NCBI GenBank assembly: GCA_034437615.1 | Contig: DAOTTW010000130.1 | Location: forward strand, 1 to 5,253 | Origin: DAOTTW01 sp034437615 | Lineage (GTDB): Bacteria > Chloroflexota > Anaerolineae > Aggregatilineales > Phototrophicaceae | DNA: 5,253 bases | Direction: 5' to 3' | Shown: piece by piece, positions 1 through 5,253 of the stretch | How the letters are laid out: each line of letters opens with the position of its first letter | Numbering within the stretch: the first letter of the stretch is position 1 | Translations under genes and position numbers: made by a program | The notes under the pieces: generated by a model | Seen by the model: the letters and a program-made list of their open reading frames with translations, nothing else | Database searches by the model: none | What the model was told of the DNA's origin: nothing

Positions 1-1
1 G

Positions 2-565
2 CAGGGCGTGTCCAGCCATGACATGCAAAAACGGCAGGTGTTCGATGTACCACCCGTGCGCATGGTAGTCACCGAACATCAAGCCGAGGTGAAATGCTGC
101 CCGCAGTGCCAACGTGAGGTGCGCGCCTCGTTTCCGGAAAACGTGACACAGCCCGTACAATACGGACCGGGTCTACAAGCGCAGGTGGTGTACCTCAACA
201 CCTATCAGTTGCTGCCCATTGCCCGCATCGCTGAATACGTCGGGGATGTCTACGGGCACACACCGAGTGAGGGACTGATTGTGGAGGCGCTGAAGCGCGC
301 ACAAGGGCACATCATACCCGCAGTGGATGCGATTTTCGCGGCGGTGACGCAAGCGGACGTTGTGCACTACGACGAAACGGGCTTGCGCGTCAATGGCAAG
401 GGTCACTGGTTGCACACCGCCTCCACCGACACGCTCAGCTACTATCTGGTGCACGAAAGGCGCGGTGAAGATGCCATGCTGGATATGAACGTGCTGCCGT
501 TGCAGCGTGGCGTGGCGGTGCACGATGGCTTCAAGACTTACTTTGGCTTTGAAGCCGTTGGGTAG
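2..565 (+). pseudogene. IS66-family transposase, N-terminal/central fragment (disrupted by MITE)
   Basis: This is the upstream part of an IS66 DDE transposase that cuts and joins DNA at the IS ends. The frame is already open at the first base of the window, so the GTG at 8 is not the true start; the N-terminal leucine-zipper/helix-turn-helix region is missing. Visible features are a zinc-finger piece C-C-P-Q-C (codons 95-109), the first catalytic Asp in Y-D-E-T-G (codon 371-373) and the second in V-H-D-G (codon 524-526). The reading ends G-F-E-A-V, then enters the inserted element and meets a TAG at 563-565. Because the last catalytic Glu is encoded beyond the insertion, this fragment cannot be an active transposase on its own. 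The family call is secure. Confidence 0.9.
553..560 (+). repeat. 8-bp target-site duplication, left copy (AGCCGTTG)
   Basis: AGCCGTTG immediately precedes the left terminal repeat of the MITE-like element and is repeated exactly at 736-743. It encodes the A-V residues of the transposase before the break. Confidence 0.9.
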
Positions 566-572
566 CACCACA
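561..572 (+). repeat. Left terminal inverted repeat of MITE
   Basis: GGTAGCACCACA is the perfect inverse of 724-735. After this 12-bp core the match breaks for a few bases and resumes around ACGTGGGCGG (578-586 region) against GCGTGGCCG on the other strand. Confidence 0.88.
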
Positions 573-614
573 AGGAAACGTGGGCGGTGAAAATCGGTAG
601 TCGTTATGGCGGCT

Positions 615-693
615 GACGCCACCCCGGATGCCAAGGATGGCGTCCCTACGGTTCACAGTGGTCATGTAGGGACGCGGCTTGCTGCGCTGCGTC
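615..693. repeat. Overlapping internal hairpins of the MITE
   Basis: Three inverted pairs are visible. GACGCCA (615-621) pairs with TGGCGTC (638-644). CGTCCCTAC (641-649) pairs perfectly with GTAGGGACG (666-674) around a 16-base loop. GACGC (671-675) pairs with GCGTC (689-693). Neighbouring stems share bases (641-644 and 671-674), so they would be mutually exclusive alternatives in single-stranded DNA or RNA. From memory, the GTAGGGACGCGGCTTGC word resembles dispersed palindromic repeats of Chloroflexota and cyanobacteria; this was not checked. No T-run follows any stem, so a terminator role is not supported. Confidence 0.6.
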
Positions 694-723
694 TGCTATG
701 AAAAATGCACGGCCACGCTATTG

Positions 724-735
724 TGTGGTGCTACC
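724..735 (-). repeat. Right terminal inverted repeat of MITE
   Basis: TGTGGTGCTACC on the + strand is the exact reverse complement of 561-572, and it abuts the right target-site duplication. Confidence 0.88.
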
Positions 736-743
736 AGCCGTTG
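736..743 (+). repeat. 8-bp target-site duplication, right copy (AGCCGTTG)
   Basis: AGCCGTTG immediately follows the right terminal repeat (TGTGGTGCTACC) and matches 553-560 at all eight bases. From here the IS66 reading continues as A-V-E-H-A-L-C. Confidence 0.9.
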
Positions 744-1294
744 AGCACGCACTGTGCAATGCGCATCATCTGCGGGAGCTGACCTTGTTCGCGGACAAAG
801 ATGAGGCTTGGGCGCAGGGCTTGATCGAGGTGCTGTTGGCGATGAAAACAGCGACCGAGCAGGCACGCGCCAACGACAGTCCCATCCCTCAGGCGGACAT
901 CACGGCCTATGAAGTACGCTATGACGAGTTAATTGTGCAGGGCCTCAAAGCCCATCCCGTGCAAGCAAAACCCGACGGTCACAAGGGGCGCATGAAGCAA
1001 AGCGATGCCACCAATCTGCTGCTACGCCTGCAAAAATACCGAGCCGAAACCCTGCGCTTTTTGCATGATTTGCGCGTACCCTTCGACAACAATCAAGCCG
1101 AACGCGACATCCGCATGATGAAGGTCAAACAGAAGATCAGCGGCGGCTTCCGCACAGCGGATGGGGCGGATCGTTTTGCCATGATCCGCAGCTACATCGA
1201 CACCGCACGCAAACAGGGTGCACGGGTATTGAATGCGCTTCGTGATGCCTTTCTAGGTCAACCCGTCATGCCTGCACCCAACACCCCTGAGTAG

Positions 1295-1783
1295 TTACGG
1301 AATGTGCGTAGCTGAATTATGCGTCGCTCCTAGTTTGATTAGTTGATCCAAAGTGCCAGCTTCTACCTCAAATTCCACAGCAATAGGATACTTGCGTTGT
1401 CCACTTCGTCGATCAACGAGGCTAAGAACATAGTCTTTACTGGTTGTGATAAACAGCTCGTTAGCACCTTTTGGACGTTTTACCAATCCACCAGCTCTAT
1501 CCACATGTTTGTATTCTGTTTCCGACATTGCTCTGTAAAAGAACTCGCATTCATCAACGTTATGCACCACCCAGCGGCCATTGCCAACCAAATAAGTCGC
1601 GACATGGGCGACGGTCAGGTTGTACATGGTCTGCGGCGCGGCACTGACCGTCACGGCTTCTACAGGGCCGACTGCGCCATCCGCTGCGATTGTCATCTTA
1701 TGGGCGCTCGCCCTGCCCAACCCCCACAGATAAAAGTTACCGTCAACGGCGCATACGCGGGTCAAGCGCATCCCGCAGGCCAT
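1295..1783 (-). pseudogene. Orphan C-terminal remnant of a Hint-domain polymorphic toxin
   Basis: The open frame encodes 162 residues. Residues about 40-75 look like the last strands of a Hint (intein/hedgehog) autoprocessing domain: M-Y-N-L-T-V, then T-Y-L-V-G, ending V-V-H-N at 72-75, where such domains cleave off the toxin. Residues 76-162 form a toxin-like tip, with Y-R-A-M-S (83-87), E-L-F-I-T-T-S (109-115) and V-E-F-E-V-E-A-G-T-L (136-145). This arrangement recalls ADP-ribosyltransferase-fold toxin tips, but the assignment is tentative. The Hint N-terminal half with its catalytic Cys/Ser, and any secretion or repeat region, are absent. Codons 1-13 overlap the 3' end of dppC in another frame, with no convincing ribosome site. 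The C-terminus runs out at the IS66 end, where a TAA from the IS terminates it. No immunity gene is visible. It is most likely debris rather than a working gene. Confidence 0.65.
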
Positions 1784-2672
1784 CCCCGACCAGGTAAAAG
1801 CACAACACCGTAATGGTAATCAACAGCCCCGGCCACACCACGAGATGCGGCCCAGTAACGAAGTAGCTACGCGCCGATGTGAGCATATTACCCCAGGATG
1901 GCGTTGGGGGTTGCACACCCAGGCCGAGGAAGCTTAAGCCCGATTCGATCAGGATGAGCGTGCCAGCGCTAATCGTCAGCGCTACGATGATAAGCGGCAA
2001 CACATTCGGCAACAGGTGCGAGGTGGCAACACGACCTGACGAAGCGCCCAGTGCTCGCGCAGCCAGGATGTATTCGCGCTCCTTCAAAGTCATCACTTCG
2101 CCGCGCACCAACCGACAACTTGTAATCCAGCCCAGCGCACCCAAAACCATCACCAGCGTCGTCGGTGATGTTGAAAAAATGGTTGAGACAAGGATAAGCA
2201 AGAAAAGCTGCGGTATGGACGCCAGTGTGTTAATCACCCACATAATTGCGTCATCTATTGCACCGCCATATAAGCCCGCAACCAACCCCAGGATTATACC
2301 AATTGTGATGGACAAAAAGCTGGCAATATAAGCGATACCAAAAGAAATACGGCCACCATGCAGCAGCCGCAAAAACTGGTCGCGTCCCAGTTGGTCCGCG
2401 CCCAGGAGATGGTTCTCTTCGCCGGGGGCTGCATAGCGGTTGAGCGGGTTGGTATCGTTTGGGTCGAGGCCCGTCCAGGCTTCGACCAGTGGTGGCAACA
2501 CGATACAACCGACTGTCATGATGAACAACGCGGCCAATGCCAAGAGCGTTAAGCGGTCATGCAGCAGGGCGATTAGCGCATCGCTCCAAAACGAGCGCGA
2601 TACACGCACGGGTTCAAGTGTAGGGATTTTGGCGACGGCTTCGCGTCGTGAGATTGCTTCTGCGTCTGTCAT
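1743..2672 (-). CDS. dppC: ABC transporter permease, DppC/OppC family (peptide import)
   Basis: This is an inner-membrane permease subunit of a binding-protein-dependent di-/oligopeptide (or nickel/glycoside-type) importer, 309 residues, the normal length. A cytoplasmic N-terminal tail leads to a first membrane segment at about 42-64 (OppC_N region), followed by an extracytoplasmic loop containing H-L-L-G-A-D-Q-L-G-R-D (88-98), a family hallmark. The BPD_transp_1 core has further helices at about 110-135, 143-165, 171-188, 222-245 and 278-296. The EAA loop that contacts the ATPase is Y-I-L-A-A-R-A-L-G-A (201-210) through H-L-L-P-N (219-223). The C-terminus D-P-R-M-R-R is typical. The ATG at 2672 has GAGGGA ten bases upstream. 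It lies 24 bp after dppB in the same operon. Peptide specificity is inferred from the family and the adjacent peptidase. Confidence 0.93.
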   Translation of the reverse strand: MTDAEAISRREAVAKIPTLEPVRVSRSFWSDALIALLHDRLTLLALAALFIMTVGCIVLPPLVEAWTGLDPNDTNPLNRYAAPGEENHLLGADQLGRDQFLRLLHGGRISFGIAYIASFLSITIGIILGLVAGLYGGAIDDAIMWVINTLASIPQLFLLILVSTIFSTSPTTLVMVLGALGWITSCRLVRGEVMTLKEREYILAARALGASSGRVATSHLLPNVLPLIIVALTISAGTLILIESGLSFLGLGVQPPTPSWGNMLTSARSYFVTGPHLVVWPGLLITITVLCFYLVGDGLRDALDPRMRR

Positions 2673-2696
2673 GGTGATGTTTTCCCTCAGCTAACG

Positions 2697-3728
2697 CTAC
2701 ACGTCCAACCGAACACGAGGATCAATCCAAGTGTAAAAGAGATCCGAGGCCAGGTTGCCGATAATGTACAACACAGCACCGATGACCACCGTGCCCATCA
2801 CAACCGGATAATCGCGAGCGCTGACGGCATTAATAGCCATACGCCCCAGACCAGGCCAACTAAAAATCTGCTCTACGATGACAGCTCCGCTTAGCAGAAA
2901 GCCGATGGTTGGGCCAATCAGTGTGGCAATAGGGATAAGCGCGTTGCGCGTTGCGTGCATCAAATAAACACGGCGGGTACGTAGTCCTTTAGCACGCGCC
3001 GTACGGACGTAATCCTCACTGAGTACTTCTAAGAATTGCGTGCGTGTATAACGGGAAATGGCGGCAATGGTACCTAGCGAGAGCACAAACACAGGCATCA
3101 CCATATGCCGTAGACGATCCGCCAGATCAAACGTGTCGCTGCTCCGTGTGATGTCTTGCATCCCAGACATAGGCAAGAGGTTCAACTGCACACTGAAAAA
3201 CATAATCATCAGCAAGCCAAGCCAGAAGTTTGGCACGGCATTACCAACGACGGAAATCACACGTGCAAGCTGGTCAAATAACCCACGATGGTTGATAGCC
3301 GCCAACACGCCAATCAGGATGCCAACGAGATAACCGACGATAGCTGCCGATAGAGTCAGTTGCAGTGTTGCTGGTACACGTTCGATGAGCATCTCCGCAA
3401 CAGGGCGGCGGCTCTGAATGGATTGCCCCAGGTCACCACGCAAGAAGCCCTGCCGTGTGCCGTAAAAATCGCCAGAACCGTCGCCATCTGCATCAATCAG
3501 CACCCAGTCGTTACCCACCAGCCAAAACACGTACTGCGCCAGTGGTGGTTGATCCAACCCAAGCTGGCGGCGCAACTGCTCTGTTGCCTCTGGGGTGGCG
3601 CTTGGGTTAAACATAATGTTGGTTATGGGGTCACCGGGGGTAGCCTGCATGAGCATGAATGCCAGCAGCGTCACCCCAAATAATGTAGGAACGGCTTGTA
3701 CAAGCCGCTGCAAAATGTGCTTGCTCAT
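2697..3728 (-). CDS. dppB: ABC transporter permease, DppB/OppB family (peptide import)
   Basis: This is the partner permease forming the transmembrane channel with the DppC-like subunit; 343 residues. The N-terminus (I-L-Q-R-L-V-Q-A-V-P-T-L-F-G-V-T) is the classic first helix (about 9-29), followed by the P-G-D-P motif at 31-34. A long extracytoplasmic loop follows, and it contains an inserted acidic segment D-A-D-G-D-G-S-G-D (79-87). Next comes R-G-D-L-G-Q-S-I (97-104), then helices at about 121-145, 155-182, 208-225, 264-288 and 310-333. The EAA loop is Y-V-R-T-A-R-A-K-G-L (240-249) through L-I-P (264-266). The C-terminus Y-T-W-I-D-P-R-V-R is typical. Its ATG overlaps the peptidase stop codon by 4 bp (ATGA), indicating translational coupling. 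AAGGGA lies ten bases upstream of the start. Confidence 0.94.
   Translation of the reverse strand: MSKHILQRLVQAVPTLFGVTLLAFMLMQATPGDPITNIMFNPSATPEATEQLRRQLGLDQPPLAQYVFWLVGNDWVLIDADGDGSGDFYGTRQGFLRGDLGQSIQSRRPVAEMLIERVPATLQLTLSAAIVGYLVGILIGVLAAINHRGLFDQLARVISVVGNAVPNFWLGLLMIMFFSVQLNLLPMSGMQDITRSSDTFDLADRLRHMVMPVFVLSLGTIAAISRYTRTQFLEVLSEDYVRTARAKGLRTRRVYLMHATRNALIPIATLIGPTIGFLLSGAVIVEQIFSWPGLGRMAINAVSARDYPVVMGTVVIGAVLYIIGNLASDLFYTWIDPRVRLDV
3725..3728 (-). other. ATGA stop/start overlap coupling peptidase and dppB
   Basis: The peptidase TGA (3725-3727) and the dppB ATG (3726-3728) share the tetranucleotide ATGA. This is a standard mark of translational coupling and co-transcription. Confidence 0.85.
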
Positions 3729-5089
3729 GAGGGCTGTATCCCTTGCAGTACCAAAAGACCTGTCGCCAATTGCACCTGTACCAACTTGCGAATTGGGATA
3801 GCGCTGTAGTTCATGTTGGCCTCGAGATAACCCGTCTCAGCGTTGAACGCATCCTGTGCCGCTTCTAGGGCTTGTCTCAGGGTTTCACTTTCGCCAATGG
3901 TGGCGTGTTCATCTTCGAGCATCCTCAAGAACACACCGAGAATCAGCACATAATAGAAGCGCGTCACATACTGGCTGTCGTATTTTTCTGCGGCGGTTGC
4001 CAACCGTTCCATTTCGGGGGCGGTGCGCAGGTGGTTTTCCATCGCCTGATGCATGTTCGGGATCGCTTGCAGGTTCATGCGGATAGCATCGTGGAATGCC
4101 GATTGGCCCTTAAGATCGAGCTTATCCATCCAACTTTGGATGAAGCTGATGATACGCCGTTGTTCTGCTAAGCCTGCCAGGGCCACATCACGCCGCATAA
4201 CATCCGACTCGGTTGTATCGTGGATGGCTGCATTGTAGAAGTACGGCATTTCGCACACCAAAAACGTCGGCTGAGCCGCACGTGCTGCATACTCATAACT
4301 GCCCGCACCGGCTGTCAGCGTCTCTGCTGGGTCTTGTTGCTGGTGTTTAGCCATAAAATCATACTGATTGCGCAGGCCAATCATGCCGAAGACCGCTTTG
4401 CTATATTGCTCGATAAAAGGCACTTCCGGCTCGCCCAAGTGCAAGGGTAAGCCAGACCGATGCACTAGTTCGTAGAATGGCGCATACAGATTTGGCATAT
4501 CGTGTGACAAGTATAGATAGACGCCACCGAAGCCTGCATTATGTAGGGAGTACATAAAGTGTGGTGGATGCTCGTCTATCAACTTCATCCAGGCGCGGGT
4601 TTCTGGCAAAGGGGTGTTAAACGAATAGGTTTTGTAATTGATGGGGAAGGTCCATTCAACCTGCTGTTGTGCTGGTGGACGATAAAAGTGTCGTGCGTAA
4701 TTGGTCACTGTGAAAGGGCCACTAAACCAACCTTCGTTGAGTTTAGTGCCATCCGGATCAATGCACTTCACAATCGTCCATGTGGTATCTAGCGCCTCTA
4801 ACAGTGCGGGGTCTTCTGCTAAACGCCACGTCAAGAATTCCAGCATCATCGCACCAATCGGTTCATTAGGGTGTGGCAAGCCTACCAGCATGGCGCGGCG
4901 TTTCCCTTGACCAATCTTGAGCACTTCAATGGGGTAACCGGCTCGTGATTGACCCAGTGTGAGCAAATCCACCTTATCGGGATGAGCCTGTGCCAATCGG
5001 CGACTGCTCACGGTCATCTCGTCAACCGTGAGGAAAGCTTTATAATCTGGTACAGCGTCAATGAGTTGTAAAATCGTTTGGTCAATCAT
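3725..5089 (-). CDS. M14-family zinc carboxypeptidase, first gene of a peptide-uptake operon
   Basis: This is a metallocarboxypeptidase expected to remove C-terminal residues from peptides; 454 residues from the chosen start. Zinc ligands are seen as H73-P-N-E76 (in L-P-H-P-N-E-P-I-G) and H183 (Y-S-L-H-N-A-G). The catalytic Glu is E280 (F-L-V-C-E-M-P). D-P-D-G (111-114) corresponds to the N-P-D-G block of M14 enzymes, and R133/R137 in A-R-H-F-Y-R-P are candidates for the substrate-carboxylate arginine. About 130-150 residues beyond the catalytic core are predicted to be mostly helical and have no function I can name. The ATG at 5089 was chosen because AGGTGA lies just upstream and homology-like sequence begins there; the frame stays open to 5215. 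No convincing signal peptide is present, so the enzyme is probably cytoplasmic and acts on imported peptides. Confidence 0.88.
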   Translation of the reverse strand: MIDQTILQLIDAVPDYKAFLTVDEMTVSSRRLAQAHPDKVDLLTLGQSRAGYPIEVLKIGQGKRRAMLVGLPHPNEPIGAMMLEFLTWRLAEDPALLEALDTTWTIVKCIDPDGTKLNEGWFSGPFTVTNYARHFYRPPAQQQVEWTFPINYKTYSFNTPLPETRAWMKLIDEHPPHFMYSLHNAGFGGVYLYLSHDMPNLYAPFYELVHRSGLPLHLGEPEVPFIEQYSKAVFGMIGLRNQYDFMAKHQQQDPAETLTAGAGSYEYAARAAQPTFLVCEMPYFYNAAIHDTTESDVMRRDVALAGLAEQRRIISFIQSWMDKLDLKGQSAFHDAIRMNLQAIPNMHQAMENHLRTAPEMERLATAAEKYDSQYVTRFYYVLILGVFLRMLEDEHATIGESETLRQALEAAQDAFNAETGYLEANMNYSAIPIRKLVQVQLATGLLVLQGIQPS

Positions 5090-5091
5090 AG

Positions 5092-5097
5092 TCACCT
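5092..5097 (-). promoter_or_regulatory. Ribosome binding site deciding the M14 peptidase start
   Basis: AGGTGA on the - strand sits two bases from the ATG at 5089. It is a good match to the GGAGGTGA consensus, though slightly close. The in-frame ATG at 5107 has only a weak GAG before it, and the ATG at 5215 has nothing comparable, so the 5089 start is preferred. Confidence 0.55.
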
Positions 5098-5142
5098 GTA
5101 GAGTCATCTCGTGTATAGAACGTTGACTGCAACAGAACTTTA

Positions 5143-5152
5143 ACAAGCTTGT
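5143..5152. promoter_or_regulatory. 10-bp palindrome ACAAGCTTGT upstream of the operon
   Basis: This perfect 10-bp palindrome lies about 54 bp before the peptidase start, within the 164-bp leader (5090-5253). Its position would suit an operator, but it is short and could be chance. A TATACA word at 5112-5117 (- strand) resembles a -10 box, but no acceptable -35 lies at the right distance, so no promoter is called. Confidence 0.2.
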
Positions 5153-5253
5153 GTGTAAATTGCCACAAATGGCCGTTACTAGGGGTACCAGAAGCATCCG
5201 AACCAGGAAGTGCAAGATTGTTTGTATCGTGTTACAGCGAGCATCTGAGTAGG

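Larger units (their letters stand above)
561..735. mobile_element. MITE-like non-coding element, 175 bp, inserted in IS66 transposase
   Basis: The element begins GGTAGCACCACA (561-572) and ends with its exact reverse complement TGTGGTGCTACC (724-735). The inverted similarity continues imperfectly to about 26 bp per end (20 of 26 positions match by eye). It is bounded on both sides by AGCCGTTG, an 8-bp target-site duplication. Removing the element and one copy of the duplication rejoins G-F-E-A-V to E-H-A-L-C-N in frame, exactly the expected IS66 order. It encodes no plausible protein of its own and so must have been mobilised in trans. The 8-bp duplication fits several families (for example IS256, ISL3, IS1595 or IS1-like), and I cannot assign the parent. 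The interior is rich in inverted repeats. Confidence 0.9.
698..1294 (+). pseudogene. IS66-family transposase, C-terminal fragment
   Basis: This is the downstream part of the same IS66 transposase. Family sequence resumes at V-E-H-A-L-C-N-A-H-H-L-R-E-L (from about 740), the cysteine/histidine signature that normally follows directly after the second catalytic Asp. The catalytic Glu lies in N-N-Q-A-E-R-D-I-R (codon 1100-1102), followed by the K-I-S-G-G-F-R-T motif and a normal C-terminus. The ATG at 698 lies inside the inserted element, so the first 12-13 residues of this ORF are not transposase sequence and the start is fortuitous. The frame has no further lesions, which suggests the interruption is fairly recent. 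It is unlikely to be functional because two of the three catalytic acids are encoded upstream. Confidence 0.9.
1..1298 (+). mobile_element. IS66-family insertion sequence, right-hand part (left end outside window)
   Basis: The stretch holds the zinc-binding and catalytic portions of an IS66-type transposase in one orientation, interrupted by a second element at 561-735. The left end lies outside the window. The right end is placed at 1298 because the - strand there begins GTAACTACTCAGG, and IS66-family ends characteristically start GTAA. The homologous reading of the neighbouring toxin ORF also stops at exactly this point. The transposase stop codon (1292-1294) is only four bases from this end, so the terminal inverted repeat would overlap the gene's 3' end. 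No accessory tnpA/tnpB genes are visible, but they could lie to the left; single-gene IS66 relatives (ISBst12-like) also exist. The left inverted repeat and the 8-bp target duplication could not be checked. Confidence 0.8.

Noticed and set aside
173..634. 153-residue open frame on the - strand opposite the IS66 transposase
   Set aside because: It mirrors the coding strand of a clearly recognised transposase, has no family features and runs into the MITE.
1701..1719. TGGGC/GCCCA inverted repeat just after dppC as a possible terminator
   Set aside because: The stem is only 5 bp, there is no following T-run on the - strand, and it lies inside the toxin-remnant frame.
1735..1740. AGTTAC at 1735-1740 matching the IS66 end AGTTAC at 1293-1298, suggesting a second IS end by the dppC stop
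   Set aside because: The match is only six bases. It has the same orientation as the right end and diverges immediately, so it is more likely chance.
1343..1813. 156-residue open frame on the + strand opposite the toxin remnant
   Set aside because: Low-complexity-free but featureless; the - strand frame shows real Hint motifs, so this is its shadow, crossing into dppC antisense.
5112..5117. TATACA as a -10 promoter box for the operon
   Set aside because: No TTGACA-like sequence occurs 16-18 bp upstream, and the box lies very close to the chosen start.
5090..5215. N-terminal extension of the peptidase as a signal peptide
   Set aside because: The hydrophobic run is short and lacks a convincing cleavage site; the strong ribosome site and family-like sequence point to 5089.
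1..5253. CRISPR array, tRNA, rRNA or riboswitch
   Set aside because: No regularly spaced repeats, cloverleaf-like segments or rRNA-like sequence were seen on either strand.

Overview
This window reads like an accessory or junction region of a bacterial chromosome. I suspect a member of the Chloroflexota (Anaerolineae/Caldilineae-like). That is inference from three things: the style of the Hint-toxin remnant, a DppB permease with an inserted D-x-D-x-D-G loop, and a short palindromic GTAGGGACG repeat of a kind I associate with these genomes and with cyanobacteria. No rRNA, tRNA or other marker is present to prove it.

Left third (1-1298, + strand): the 3' part of an IS66-family insertion sequence. 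Its transposase gene is cut in two by a 175-bp non-coding element at 561-735. That element has 12-bp perfect terminal inverted repeats (GGTAGCACCACA) and is flanked by an exact 8-bp direct repeat, AGCCGTTG. Removing the element and one repeat copy restores an uninterrupted, canonical IS66 reading frame through the join, so this is a MITE-like element nested in an IS. I found no name for it.

Middle (1295-1783, - strand): an orphan C-terminal piece of a polymorphic-toxin-like protein. It holds the end of a Hint (intein/hedgehog-type) autoprocessing domain, ending in V-V-H-N, followed by about 87 residues of a toxin-like tip with an ADP-ribosyltransferase-like look. The IS66 end appears to cut its C-terminus. 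Its N-terminus is missing and its frame runs into the 3' end of the neighbouring permease gene. It is probably gene debris.

Right two-thirds (1743-5089, - strand): a tightly packed operon transcribed right to left. It encodes an M14-family zinc carboxypeptidase without a clear signal peptide, a DppB-like permease (4-bp ATGA overlap with the peptidase) and a DppC-like permease (24-bp gap). The likely logic is import of oligopeptides by the ABC permease pair and trimming by a cytoplasmic carboxypeptidase. No substrate-binding protein or ATPase gene is in the window; downstream of dppC the operon runs straight into the toxin remnant and IS66. Positions 5090-5253 are the upstream leader of this operon, with a 10-bp palindrome but no convincing promoter.
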